Assembly: GCA_963754065.1 (NCBI GenBank)
Contig: CAVWFH010000001.1
Span: forward strand, 1 to 64,000
Direction: 5' to 3'
DNA: 64,000 bases
Origin: JALORV01 sp963754065
GTDB lineage: Bacteria > Pseudomonadota > Gammaproteobacteria > Burkholderiales > Burkholderiaceae_F
The notes under the pieces were generated by a model. The model was not told the origin of the DNA. It saw nothing but the letters and a program-made list of their open reading frames with translations, and made no database searches. The position numbers and the translations under genes are program-made. Shown here piece after piece: positions 16,697-26,713 of the stretch (its first letter is position 1; each line of letters opens with the position of its first letter).

Positions 16697-18256
16697 ATGA
16701 CAATGATCGATTCGCTGCCTGCGAGCTGCCTGCTCGCGTCCGTCGGTACGCTGTTGCGCGCCGCGACGGTCGTCGCGCTTGCGCTGGTCGGATCAACTGC
16801 GCAGTCCCAGGGTTTCGACTTCGAAGCCGTCGACAAGGTGGCGAAGGCGCTCGCAGCGAAGCCCTACAGCCGCGCCGCGCCGCCACTGCCCAAGGCGCTG
16901 AAGGACCTCAACTACGACCAGATGCGCGATATCCGCTTCGACCCGTCCCGGTCGCTGTGGCGCGCGGACAAGCTGCCGTTCGAGTTGCAGTTCTTCCACC
17001 TGGGCGGTCAGTTCCACGACCAACCGGTACGCATCAACGAAGTGGTGGGCGGGGCGGTCCGTGAGATTCCGTTCGACCCGGCCGACTTCCACTACGGCAA
17101 GACCGGACTCGAGCGCGCGCAGATGCAAAAGCTCGGCTACGCGGGCTTCCGCGTGCACACCGCACTCAATACCCCGCGTTACAAGGACGAGATGCTGGTG
17201 TTCCTGGGCGCGAGCTACTTCCGCGCGTTGGGCCAGGGTCAGCGCTACGGCGCTTCGGCGCGTGGGCTCGCGCTGGACACTGCTGAACGCACTGGTGAGG
17301 AGTTTCCGCGCTTCGAGCAGTTCTGGATCGTACGGCCGGCACGCGACGCGCGCGAACTCGTCATCTATGCATTGCTCGACTCCCGCCGCGTGACAGGCGC
17401 CTACCGTTTCATCGTGCGACCGGGTGCGGAAACGGTCACCGAGGTGACCGCACGTCTGCACTTGCGCGAAGCGGGTGCCAAGATCGGCCTGGCACCGCTC
17501 ACGTCGATGTACTTCCACGGCGAGAATCAGCGCGCGACCGCCGAGGATTTTCGGCCCGAGGTGCACGACTCCGATGGCCTCGCGATCCACGCCGCCAACG
17601 GCGAGTGGATCTGGCGCCCACTGGTGAACCCGCGCCGTCTGTTGGTCACTTCGTTCGCTGCCACCGATCCGCGCGGCTTCGGCCTGGTGCAGCGTGACCG
17701 TGCCTTCGGCAGTTACGAGGATCTCGAGGCGCGCTACGAGCTGCGGCCGTCGGTGTGGGTCGAGCCTGTCGGTTCGTGGGGCGCCGGACGCGTCGAACTG
17801 GTGCAGATTCCAACGCCCGACGAGACCAACGACAACATCGTCGCGTTCTGGGTGCCGCAGCAGCCGCTGCGACCGGGGCAGCCGTTCGAGTTCCGCTATC
17901 GCCTGGCGTGGCAAAAGGGTACCGAGCGGCGCCCGCCCGGCGCCTGGGTGGTGCAGACCCGGCGGGGTCGGGGCTACGCCGCACTGCCCGACGACGTCAT
18001 CAAGCTGACGGTCGATTTCGACGGACCCGCGCTGCGCAAGTTGCCAGCTGACGCTGCCGTCAAGGCGGACCTTGCCGTCAATGGGGGGCAGCAGCTGGCA
18101 CTGAACGTGCATAGGAATGAGGTCAGCGGCGGCTGGCGCATGGTGGTGCAGGTCCGGAGAGCCGAAAAGGACAAACCGGTCGAATTGCGCGCTGTGCTGC
18201 GCAACGCCGATTCGCTCTTGAGCGAGACATGGAGCTACATCGTTCCGGCGAACTGA
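16697..18256 (+). CDS. opgG: Glucan biosynthesis protein G (OpgG/MdoG)
   Basis: Periplasmic protein needed for osmoregulated periplasmic glucan synthesis; it acts with OpgH and is thought to shape or branch the glucan. The 519-residue chain has a signal peptide (cleavage near TAQSQG) and the family blocks LKDLNYDQMRDIRFDPSRSL, LPFELQFFHLGGQF, FLGASYFRALGQGQRYGASA, LTSMYFHGENQ and WIWRPLVNPRRL. The C-terminal Ig-like part starts near residue 400. It is followed 58 bases later by opgH on the same strand, the standard pair. Confidence 0.95.
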   Translation: MTMIDSLPASCLLASVGTLLRAATVVALALVGSTAQSQGFDFEAVDKVAKALAAKPYSRAAPPLPKALKDLNYDQMRDIRFDPSRSLWRADKLPFELQFFHLGGQFHDQPVRINEVVGGAVREIPFDPADFHYGKTGLERAQMQKLGYAGFRVHTALNTPRYKDEMLVFLGASYFRALGQGQRYGASARGLALDTAERTGEEFPRFEQFWIVRPARDARELVIYALLDSRRVTGAYRFIVRPGAETVTEVTARLHLREAGAKIGLAPLTSMYFHGENQRATAEDFRPEVHDSDGLAIHAANGEWIWRPLVNPRRLLVTSFAATDPRGFGLVQRDRAFGSYEDLEARYELRPSVWVEPVGSWGAGRVELVQIPTPDETNDNIVAFWVPQQPLRPGQPFEFRYRLAWQKGTERRPPGAWVVQTRRGRGYAALPDDVIKLTVDFDGPALRKLPADAAVKADLAVNGGQQLALNVHRNEVSGGWRMVVQVRRAEKDKPVELRAVLRNADSLLSETWSYIVPAN

Positions 18257-18314
18257 CGGTGCGCGTGACTGGCACGTCGCCGCCGGTCGCGCGCACGCCG
18301 ATGGCGGCGCGGCC

Positions 18315-20475
18315 ATGGCACGCGTTGCGCCCCGACCGTCGCGGCACCCAGGGACGTGCACGGCTGCGAGCGCGCTCGAGGTGTCGGCCGCACGGCGTCG
18401 TTTCGTGTTGCTGGTGCTGTCACTGGCGCCCGCGCTGTATGCCACAGCATTGATGAGCGACCTGCTGCCGATCACGGTGAACGGCTGGTTGCAGGGCACG
18501 CTGCTGGCACTGTTCGCGTTGCTGTCGTGCTGGGTTGCTGCCGGATTCTGGACGGCGATGGCCGGCCTGTGGGTGTCGTTGCGCGGCGGTGACGAGTTCC
18601 TGATTTCACGATCGGCAGCGTTGGCCGGACCGCTGCCGCCCGATGCGCGCACGGCCATCGTCATGCCGATCTGCAATGAGGACGTGCGCCACGTCTTTGC
18701 GGGCCTGCGAGCGACCTACGAATCGCTCGCGCGCACCGGCGAACTCGAGCGCTTCGACTTCTTCGTGCTGTCCGACAGCAGCGACCCGGACACGTGCGTG
18801 GCCGAGCTCGACGCGTGGGCAGGACTGCGTGAGACGCTGGATGCCGAGGATCGATTGTTCTATCGCCGGCGCACGCGGCGCGTCAAGCGCAAGAGCGGCA
18901 ACATTGACGACTTCTGCAGGCGGTGGGGCGGAAACTACCGCTACATGATCGTTCTCGATGCCGACAGCGTGATGACCGGGGAGTGCCTGGTGACCCTGGC
19001 GCGGCTGATGGAGGCGCGGCCCGACGCCGGCATCATCCAGACCGCGCCCCAGGCCGTCGGGCGCAATACGTTCCACGCGCGCGCGCAACAGTTCGCCAAC
19101 CAGGTCTACGGGCCGCTCTTCACCGCGGGATTGCACTACTGGCAACTCGGCGAGTCGCACTACTGGGGACATAACGCGATCATCCGGCTCGCACCGTTCA
19201 TGCGTCACTGCGCGCTGGCGCCACTGCCGGGCCGTGGCGCGTTGTCGGGTGAGATCCTGTCGCATGACTTCGTCGAGGCGGCGCTGATGCGGCGCGCAGG
19301 CTTCGGCGTATGGATCGCCTACGACCTTGACGGCAGCTACGAGCAGACGCCACCGAATCTGCTGGACGAGATCAAGCGCGACCGGCGCTGGTGCCAGGGC
19401 AATCTGATGAACGCCCGCCTGATGTTCCTCCGCGGTCTGCATCCGGTCCATCGCACGGTCTTCTTCACCGGTGCGCTCGCGTACCTTTCGGCGCCGCTGT
19501 GGCTGAGTTTCCTCGTGCTGTCGACGTGGCTGCTGGTGCAGCACGGTGCGGCCGATCCGCAGTACTTCGTCATGCCAAATCAGCTCTATCCGCTGTGGCC
19601 GTCGTGGCGACCGGAACACGCCGTGGGCCTGGCCGTCGCTGTTGCGACCCTGCTCTTTCTGCCGAAACTGGTCGCCGCGTTGCTCGCGGCAACGCGCGGT
19701 GCGTCTCGGTACGGCGGCGCCAGTGCGCTGGCCATGAGCACGCTGGTCGAGATTGTTCTGTCGGCGCTGCTCGCACCGGTACGCATGCTGTTCCACTCGC
19801 AGTTCGTGCTGGCCGCGATCTGCGGCTGGTCGATCCAGTGGAAGTCGCCGGCGCGTGCGGATGCGAGCACATCGTGGACAGAGGCGCTGCGGCGGCACGG
19901 TGTGCAGTCCGCGCTGGGGCTGGCATGGGTCGCGTTGGTCGCCATCGAGGCGCCCGATTTTCTGCCGTGGCTGGCTCCCGTCGCTGCCGGCCTGATCCTG
20001 GCGGTCCCGCTGTCGGTGTGGACCAGCCGCACGCACTTCGGACTGGCCTGCCGGCGACTCGGGCTCTTCCTCACGCCCACCGAGTGCCCGCGCGCCGCGG
20101 GAGATCGCTGCGGCCGAGCAGTATTCGGGCAACGGACGTCCATTGCCGCGCTTCGTCGATGCGGTGGTGGATCCCGAGGTACACGCGCCGATGCGGCTTG
20201 CGGCGCGCCGCCGCAGCCCACGAGCGGCCGAAGCGCGCCACGAACGCGTGCATCGCGCACTCGTCGAGGGGCCGGGATCCCTGACCGCGAGTGAACAGTT
20301 GCGGCTGCTCGGCGACCTCGATGCGCTCGACGCGCTGCATCGCGCGGTCTCGTCGCAGCGGGTGCATCCGGACTGGACGTCGTCGCGCGACCGTGGCCGC
20401 GCAACGATCCATCGGCTACTGCCACACGCACGCGGCAAGCCGGGGACGCTGGCGACACTGGTGCAGCAGCGCTGA
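18315..20475 (+). pseudogene. opgH: Glucan glucosyltransferase H (OpgH/MdoH), one-base frameshift
   Basis: Inner-membrane family-2 glycosyltransferase that polymerises glucose from UDP-glucose into osmoregulated periplasmic glucans. Two membrane spans near the N-terminus are followed by the catalytic domain: DADSV (Asp215, Asp217), ESHYWGHNAIIRL and the RRWCQGN motif (357-363). Several further spans make the export channel. Near 20100 one extra G in GCGGG shifts the frame; removing it joins TPTECPRAA to EIAAAEQYSGNG and gives about 719 residues. As opgG is intact, this is probably a sequence error. Confidence 0.9.
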
Positions 20476-20553
20476 ACCGCCACTGTCCGCGGTAAGGCCG
20501 CTCACGCTGTGCCGGAGAACTGCCCGGCAATGATCAGGTCACGAGCCGGCGAA

Positions 20554-21753
20554 CTATCGTCGATCGGTCTTCGGGCCCGATGGCTGAGACGGCACGGACC
20601 TCAAGCTGGCCATGGCGTCGACTTCGCGTTGTACATGCTGGCGACGCCATTCGCTCGGGGCGAGTCCCGTCCAGCCGCGAAACGCGCGCGACAATGCGCT
20701 CGGGTCGGAGTAGTTCAGCGCACCTGAGATGGCCCGCAGTGACATGCCGGTCTGTTCCAGCAATTGTTGCGCAACCCGCAGGCGCGCATCTCTGATCAGG
20801 TCATGCAAGGTCACACCCTCGCGCGCCAGGTGACGTCGCAGGCTGCGCTCGCTCAACGAGAACAACTCTGCGATATGCGCGGCGTCGGCCGTTCCGGCGA
20901 GCACGCTGTTGCCAAGCGCCGGCCGGATCCGGTCGCTCAGGCTTTTCAGGATGTCTCCTGAAAGGGCATTCAGCATCTGGGTCAGCACGCGGTGCAGCGC
21001 CGGGTCGGCGTCGGGTACGGGCCGATCGAGCCAGTGCGATTCGAAGATCAGGGTGGACAGCGAAACATTGAACCGAACCGGTGCGTCGAACATCTGGTGG
21101 TAGGGACGGGGTTCGCCGGGCACGGCACGCGCCAGTCGAACCTCCCGGGCCTTCCATCCGGGACCACACAGTGTCTTCATGATGCGGTGACCGATCATCA
21201 GTGCCGTGTCGTAGATAAGTCCTGTCGCGGGCGTTTCCGGTGCGTATACCGCGTATGACAGCGCTGTGAGGCGGGCATCGACGCGGTCCAGCGTGACGAT
21301 GGCGCCGCGGGTATGAACATGCAGGTACAGCACCAACGCCCGCAGTGCGGCGCGCACCGTGCTCTCGTTGCGCACCAGATAGCCGAGCGGGCCCAGCATG
21401 GGCAGCTCGAATCGAGCGCCCGTCAGCAGACCGAAATGCGGTTTGCCCGTGGTGGCGACGCACGCCTCGAGCAGCCGGCCGATCGAGCGAAACGTGATTC
21501 GATTGGCCGCATCATCAAAGATGTCGGCAGCCAGCCCCACCCCTTTGAGCAGGGACGCAGGCTCGACGCCGCAGTCTCGGAGGACTGCCGGGATGGTTGA
21601 GACCGCCCCGACGCCGAGGTCGCCAAACGAACTAGTCACGGGAGCAGAGCCATCGGCGCGAGGTTCCGGGCCGCGCGAGCGCTTGTTTGTGTTTTGAGAG
21701 TCGCGAGGTGACACGGCGGACGGTGGCGTGGCGGGACAGTCCGCATCGTTCAA
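20554..21753 (-). CDS. AraC-family regulator (arabinose-binding-like N-terminus)
   Basis: A 399-residue AraC-type regulator. Residues about 55-235 form the ligand domain of the AraC/OruR-like group (RITFRSIGRLLEACVATTGK, FGLLTGARFELPMLGPLGYL). Two HTH motifs follow at the C-terminus (FSLSERSLRRHLAREGVTL and MSLRAISGALNYSDPSALSR, then AFRGWTGLAPSEWR). It is divergent from the arylsulfatase-led cluster, separated by 194 bases, so it is the likely regulator of that cluster. The inducer is unknown. The N-terminal 40 residues are poorly conserved and the true start may be downstream. Confidence 0.9.
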   Translation of the reverse strand: MNDADCPATPPSAVSPRDSQNTNKRSRGPEPRADGSAPVTSSFGDLGVGAVSTIPAVLRDCGVEPASLLKGVGLAADIFDDAANRITFRSIGRLLEACVATTGKPHFGLLTGARFELPMLGPLGYLVRNESTVRAALRALVLYLHVHTRGAIVTLDRVDARLTALSYAVYAPETPATGLIYDTALMIGHRIMKTLCGPGWKAREVRLARAVPGEPRPYHQMFDAPVRFNVSLSTLIFESHWLDRPVPDADPALHRVLTQMLNALSGDILKSLSDRIRPALGNSVLAGTADAAHIAELFSLSERSLRRHLAREGVTLHDLIRDARLRVAQQLLEQTGMSLRAISGALNYSDPSALSRAFRGWTGLAPSEWRRQHVQREVDAMASLRSVPSQPSGPKTDRR

Positions 21754-21918
21754 AGTTTGGCCGGAACTGTCAAGCCGTTGTCGTTCGAGTCGAGCTAGAT
21801 TCGCGTCCGGCGGGGACTAACCCTGATGACCGGGTGTCAACCTTCGGCGAGACCGATGCGCGCCTCACGGGTGAGTGAGCCGCGGGCCACCTAACCAGAG
21901 TGTTGAAATTGAGCCAGG

Positions 21919-21933
21919 CTGCTGAGTCAGCAG
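21919..21933. promoter_or_regulatory. Palindrome upstream of the arylsulfatase gene
   Basis: CTGCTGA-G-TCAGCAG is a perfect dyad ending 14 bases before the arylsulfatase start codon and directly before its ribosome site (CAGAGG). It could be an operator or a hairpin in the mRNA leader. No protein is assigned. Confidence 0.45.
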
Positions 21934-21947
21934 TCAGAGGAAAAACT

Positions 21948-24449
21948 ATGCATCTGAAACTCGCGGCACGGCTTTCGCTGATCGTGGCAGTGACGATGAT
22001 GGGCGTCGCCAGCGCGCAGCAAGTCACCGGCACACTGGGCTCGCCCAGTGCTAGGACCACGGTGCCCAACACTCAGTTGCCGCCACCCGATCCGAAGTTC
22101 GGCGGCGTCATCAAGGACGGTGCGCTGCAGTCCACGCCTTGGTGGGCACCGCGCGTGGTGCCGCCCAAGAGTGCACCCAACGTGCTGCTGATCATCACTG
22201 ATGACGCCGGCTTCGGTGTGCCCAGTACTTTCGGCGGCGTCATCCCCACGCCGACGATGGATCGGCTCGCGAAAGAGGGCCTGCGCTACAACCGCGTGTT
22301 CTCCACTGCGCTGTGCTCGCCCACGCGCGCCGCGCTGATCACCGGGCGCAACCATCATTCGGCCGGCTTCGGCGTGATCTCGGAGCAGTCGACCGGCTTC
22401 CCGGGCTACAACAGCATCATCGGCAAGGACAAGGCCACGATTGGCCGCATCCTCCTCGACAATGGCTATTCGACCTCATGGTTCGGCAAGAACCACAACA
22501 CGCCGGCGTTTGCCGCCAGCCAGGTCGGGCCGTTCGACCAGTGGCCGACCGGCATGGGATTCGAGTACTTCTATGGCTTCGTCGGCGGCGATGCCAACCA
22601 GTGGGAGCCCAATCTTTTCCGCAACACCACGCAGATCTTCCCGTTTGCGGGCAAGCCGGGCTGGAACCTGATCACCGGGATGGCCGATGACGCGATCGAC
22701 TACATGACGCGCATCCACCAGACCGATCCCTCCAAGCCGATCTTCATCAAGTACGCGCCGGGCGCCACGCACGCACCGCACCACCCGACCAAGGAGTGGG
22801 TGGACAAGGTCCGCGCAATGAAACTCTTCGACGGCGGCTACGAGAAGCTGCGCGAGCAGATCTTCGAGAACCAGAAGCGCCTGGGCGTGATCCCGAAGGA
22901 CACCAAGCTCGGGCCGTGGCCGAGCCAGATGCTCAAGCCGTGGGACCAGCTTTCGGCCGACGAGAAGAAGCTCTTCATCCGCCAGGTCGAAGTCTTCGCG
23001 GCCTATGCGATGTACAGCGACTACGAGATCGGACGCGTGATCCAGCACTTCCAGGACCTCGGCAAACTGGACAACACGCTAGTCATCTACATCAACGGCG
23101 ACAACGGCACCAGTGCCGAAGGCGGCCCGAATGGCACGCCGAACGAAGTCGCGTTCTTCAACGGCGTTCAGGTCCCGGTCGACGTGCAGCTGAAGTTCTA
23201 CGACGTGTGGGGCACCGAACAGACCTACAACCACATGTCGGCCGGGTGGTCGTGGGCGTTCGACACGCCATTTTCATGGTTCAAGCAGAACGCTTCGGCG
23301 CTCGGCGGCATCAACCAGAACATGGTGGTGTCGTGGCCGGCACGCATCAAGGACAAGGGCGCGTTGCGCGAGCAGTTCGTGCATGTGATCGACGTCGTGC
23401 CGACGATACTCGAGGCCGCCGGCATCAAGGCGCCGCTCGCGGTGGATGGCATCAAGCAGGCGCCGATCGAGGGCACGAGCTTCGCCTACACGTTCGATGC
23501 GGCCAACGCCAGGGCGCCCCAACGCCACAAGACTCAGTACTTCGAGATGATGGGCCAGTGGGCGCTGTACGACGACGGCTGGTTCCTCAGCACTAAGGTC
23601 AACCGTGCGCCGTGGGATGCCTTCGGACCGGCCAACCCCAATCCGCTGGACAACCAGGTGCTCGAGCTCTTCAACCTGAACACCGACTTCAGTCAGACCA
23701 GCGATCTGGCAGCCAAGTATCCCCAGAAGGTCAAGGATATGAAGGCCAAGTTCATCGCCGAGGCCAGGAAGCACCAGGTGTTTCCGCTGGATGCTTCGGT
23801 GGCGGCGCGCATCGTGGCGCCCCGGCCGAACATCACTGCCGGGCGCACCGAGTTCGTCTATACCCGGCCGATGGTCGGTCTGCCGCAGGGCGATTCGCCG
23901 TTCATCCTGAATTCGTCCTACACCATCAGCGCCGATATCGAGGTGCCCGCTGGCGGCGCCGAAGGCATGATCGTGACCTCGGGCGGACGTTTCGCCGGCT
24001 ACGGCTTCTACCTGCTGAAGGGCAAGCCGGTGTTCCTGTGGAATCTGGTCGATCTCGAGCGCCTGAAGTGGGAAGGGGCCGAGGCACTGGCGCCGGGGCG
24101 ACACACGGTCGAGTTCGACTTCAAGTACGACGGCCTGGGCGCCGGCACGCTCGCGTTCAACAACTTCAGTGGCGTCGGCCGGCCGGGCGTTGGAGTGCTG
24201 AAGGTCGACGGCAAGGAAGTCGCCTCGAAGAAGATGGAGCGCACATTGCCGATGATCCTGCAGTGGGACGAAAGCTTCGATGTCGGCTCCGACACGCTGA
24301 CCGGTGTGAACGACGCCGACTACAAGCCGCCGTTCGCACTGACCGCCAAGCTCAACAAGCTGACGATCAAGCTGGACCGTCCGCAGCTGTCGCCGGCCGA
24401 CGTCAAGAAACTTCAGGCGGCGATGACGGAGAAGGCAAAGCGCGACTGA
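21948..24449 (+). CDS. Exported arylsulfatase
   Basis: Type I sulfatase of 833 residues that hydrolyses sulfate esters in the periplasm or outside the cell. It has a signal peptide (cleavage near ASAQQ), the metal-binding NVLLIITDDAGFGVPSTFGG and the active-site motif CSPTRAALITGRNHHS with Cys123 as the formylglycine precursor. Further sulfatase blocks are YSTSWFGKNHNT and YINGDNGTSAEGG. It is of the long form related to Pseudomonas arylsulfatase, with a C-terminal beta domain. The formylglycine-generating enzyme is not in this window. The start at 21948 has a good ribosome site. It is the first gene of a secreted-protein cluster. Confidence 0.95.
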   Translation: MHLKLAARLSLIVAVTMMGVASAQQVTGTLGSPSARTTVPNTQLPPPDPKFGGVIKDGALQSTPWWAPRVVPPKSAPNVLLIITDDAGFGVPSTFGGVIPTPTMDRLAKEGLRYNRVFSTALCSPTRAALITGRNHHSAGFGVISEQSTGFPGYNSIIGKDKATIGRILLDNGYSTSWFGKNHNTPAFAASQVGPFDQWPTGMGFEYFYGFVGGDANQWEPNLFRNTTQIFPFAGKPGWNLITGMADDAIDYMTRIHQTDPSKPIFIKYAPGATHAPHHPTKEWVDKVRAMKLFDGGYEKLREQIFENQKRLGVIPKDTKLGPWPSQMLKPWDQLSADEKKLFIRQVEVFAAYAMYSDYEIGRVIQHFQDLGKLDNTLVIYINGDNGTSAEGGPNGTPNEVAFFNGVQVPVDVQLKFYDVWGTEQTYNHMSAGWSWAFDTPFSWFKQNASALGGINQNMVVSWPARIKDKGALREQFVHVIDVVPTILEAAGIKAPLAVDGIKQAPIEGTSFAYTFDAANARAPQRHKTQYFEMMGQWALYDDGWFLSTKVNRAPWDAFGPANPNPLDNQVLELFNLNTDFSQTSDLAAKYPQKVKDMKAKFIAEARKHQVFPLDASVAARIVAPRPNITAGRTEFVYTRPMVGLPQGDSPFILNSSYTISADIEVPAGGAEGMIVTSGGRFAGYGFYLLKGKPVFLWNLVDLERLKWEGAEALAPGRHTVEFDFKYDGLGAGTLAFNNFSGVGRPGVGVLKVDGKEVASKKMERTLPMILQWDESFDVGSDTLTGVNDADYKPPFALTAKLNKLTIKLDRPQLSPADVKKLQAAMTEKAKRD

Positions 24450-24454
24450 TGTTG

Positions 24455-24478
24455 CCGCGCCACGCGGGATTGGCGCGG
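24455..24478 (+). terminator. Hairpin after the arylsulfatase gene
   Basis: CCGCGCCA (24455-24462) pairs perfectly with TGGCGCGG (24471-24478) across an 8-base loop, starting 5 bases after the stop codon. Only a weak AT stretch (TATTC) follows, so it may be a partial terminator or a stabilising 3' hairpin rather than a strong stop. Confidence 0.4.
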
Positions 24479-24696
24479 TATTCACCACCCGCCGGGAGAT
24501 CGGGAATGAAGCTCTTTCCGCACCAGACGATTTGTTTCCTGCGCGCCGCCGCCTAAGTGCTCTCTGACTGCACGACGGACGCGCAGACCATGCCGTAGCT
24601 TGAACTAATGGCAATCGAAGTCGCAGTCAACCGCGGCAGGTTCGAGATGAACTGCCCGGCCCGTTTGAGAGCGTGGAATTTCGCAGGAGCCCGCTT

Positions 24697-25023
24697 ATGA
24701 ACCGACGTGATCTTGTCCTCGCGCTTTTCCTCGCCGGCCCGGCGGCAGTTGCTCCGGCGCTCGCCCAGAACGAGAACCGACCGCGCAACCGGGGCGGCGG
24801 CGGTGGCCAGCCGGTAGGTGTCTTCACGGTCGTATCGATCGACAGTGACGCGCGCACCTTGCGGTTGCAGGGCGCCGACGGGACGGTGTCGACCGTGAAG
24901 GTTCCGGACGGTGTGTACGAGCTCGGCAAGCTGAGCCCGGGCGACCGCATTCAGGTCAATTTCTACGTTCCGGACGCGATGAATCCCGGACTCCGCGCGG
25001 CCGGCATCTGGCCGGCGAACTGA
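24697..25023 (+). CDS. Small exported protein, unknown function
   Basis: A 108-residue protein with a clear signal peptide (MNRRDLVLALFLAGPAAVAP, cleavage near LAQNE), a Gly-rich linker (NRGGGGGQP) and a small beta-rich domain (VGVFTVVSIDSDARTLRLQG, TVKVPDGVYELGKL). The pattern resembles a small OB- or SH3-like fold. I do not recognise the family. It follows the arylsulfatase on the same strand and belongs to the run of exported proteins. Confidence 0.65.
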   Translation: MNRRDLVLALFLAGPAAVAPALAQNENRPRNRGGGGGQPVGVFTVVSIDSDARTLRLQGADGTVSTVKVPDGVYELGKLSPGDRIQVNFYVPDAMNPGLRAAGIWPAN

Positions 25024-25045
25024 GAAGCCGCGAAGGAGCGACACC

Positions 25046-25170
25046 ATGCGGCGAATCCGACTTGCCTTGCTTGTCACGTTCACGGGGTTCGTTGCGGTGC
25101 GGTCAACGCTCGCTCCCAGGACCGTTACTTCGCGCCGCCGCAGCTGACCGCCGTTGCGCCGTTTAGTTGA
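25046..25170 (+). CDS. Short exported peptide, probably frameshifted
   Basis: An ATG at 25046 with a good ribosome site (GAAGGAG) opens a signal-peptide-like sequence (MRRIRLALLVTFTGFVAV). The same frame stops at 25147 after 33 residues. A different frame continues as SQDRYFAPPQLTAVAPFS to a stop at 25170, which looks more natural and suggests an indel near 25100. Either way it is a very short exported product. Function unknown. Confidence 0.4.
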
Positions 25171-25192
25171 GCACACCCCCGAGGAGATGAGA

Positions 25193-26675
25193 ATGCAAGG
25201 CACGCAAGGCGCGGTGGCAAAGGCCGCCGCGGCCGCAACGATCGTTGCCGCGCTGCTGGCCGGCTGCGGCAAGCCCGCCGACACTGTGTCGCAGGCGGCG
25301 AAGAAGGACGTGGTCGCCGGCGTGCCCGCACCCGGCATCGCCGAGACCAAGGCCATCATGGAAGAGGCATACATCTACGGCTTTCCCATGGTCGCCGCCT
25401 ACAAGGCGATGAACGAGTTCAACATCGACAAGTCCTCGTCCCAGTACAAGGCGGGCTTCAACCAGATCTGGAACGACTCCAAGACCTTCACGCCGAAGGA
25501 CACCGCGATCCCGACGCCGAACTCGGACACACCGTACTCGATGGTGCAGGCCGACCTGCGCGCCGAGCCGATCGTGCTATGCGTGCCCAAGGTCGACAAG
25601 AACCGTTACTACTCGGTGATGCTGGCCGACCTGTACACCTTCAACTACGGCTACATCGGCAGCCGCGCCACCGGCAGCGATGCCGGCTGCTACCTGGTGG
25701 CCGGGCCGCGCTGGCAAGGTGAGAAGCCCGAGGGCATCGCCAAGGTGTTCCGTTCCGGCACCGACTTCAGCCTGATCATTTACCGCACGCAGCTGTTCAA
25801 CGCGGCCGACATCGACAACGTGAAGAAGATCCAGGCCGGCTACACGGTGCAGACGCTGTCGGCGTTCCTGAAGCAGCCGGCGCCGCCGGCGGCACCGGCC
25901 ATCGACTTCCCGAAGTTCGTCGGCGACGACCCGTTCAAGGCCGAATTCCCGGCCTACCTCGACTTCCTGCTGCAGTTCGCGCCCGAGGTGCCGGAGGAAA
26001 AGGCGCTGCGCGCCAGGCTCGCCAGCATCGGCATCGGCCCGGGCAAGAAGTTCGACTTCAAGGACCTGTCGGTCGAGCACAAGGCGGCGGTCGGCCTGGC
26101 CATCAAGGAAGGCTTCGAGAAGATCAATCAGGCGGCCGACAAGATCGGCAAGAACATCAACGGCTGGCAGGTCGGTGCCGCGCAGGGCGACCGCGACTTC
26201 TTCAAGGGCGACTGGCTGCTGCGCGCGGCCGGGGCCAAGGCCGGCATCTACGGCAACGACGCGGTCGAGGCGATGTACCCGCTGACGCGCAGACGATGCC
26301 GACGGTCAGCCGCTGGACGGATCGAAGCACCGCTACGAGCTGACCTTCGCCAAGGGCGCGCTGCCGCCGGTCAACGCCTTCTGGTCGATCACGATGTACG
26401 ACGGCAAGAACCAGTTGCTGGTCGCCAACCCGATCAACCGCTACCTGATCAACTCGCCGATGCTGCCGGGCATGAAGAAGAACCCGGACGGGTCGCTGAC
26501 GATCACCATCCAGAAGGATTCGCCGGGCAAGGCCAAGGAAGCGAACTGGCTGCCGGCGCCCGACGGTCCGATCTACCTGGTGATGCGCCTGTATTGGCCA
26601 AAGGAGACGCCGCCGTCGATCCTGCCGGCCGGCGCGGGGACCTGGAGCCCGCCGGGCGTGAAGCGGGTGAGCTGA
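25193..26675 (+). pseudogene. DUF1254 lipoprotein (one-base frameshift)
   Basis: DUF1254/DUF1214-family protein of about 493 residues. The N-terminus is a lipoprotein signal with the lipobox LLAGC (Cys25). Family blocks include EAYIYGFPMVAAYKAM, IPTPNSDTPYSMVQADLRAE and, at the end, PPVNAFWSITMYDGKNQLL with GPIYLVMRLYWPKE. The frame breaks near 26290 between EAMYPLTR and DADGQPLDGSKHRYEL, consistent with one inserted base. Known members are envelope proteins of unknown activity, often beside porins or sulfatases, as here. The ATG at 25193 is 6 bases after GAGGAG. Confidence 0.85.
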
Positions 26676-26713
26676 GTCCACGCCGAACCTGACGAAACCG
26701 AGGGACTGCAGAG

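Noticed and set aside
16793..18676. Minus-strand frame (627 codons) opposite opgG
   Set aside because: Shadow of a clear opgG gene; no domain recognised.
23274..24614. Minus-strand frame (446 codons) opposite the arylsulfatase
   Set aside because: Shadow frame in high-GC DNA with no coherent protein features.
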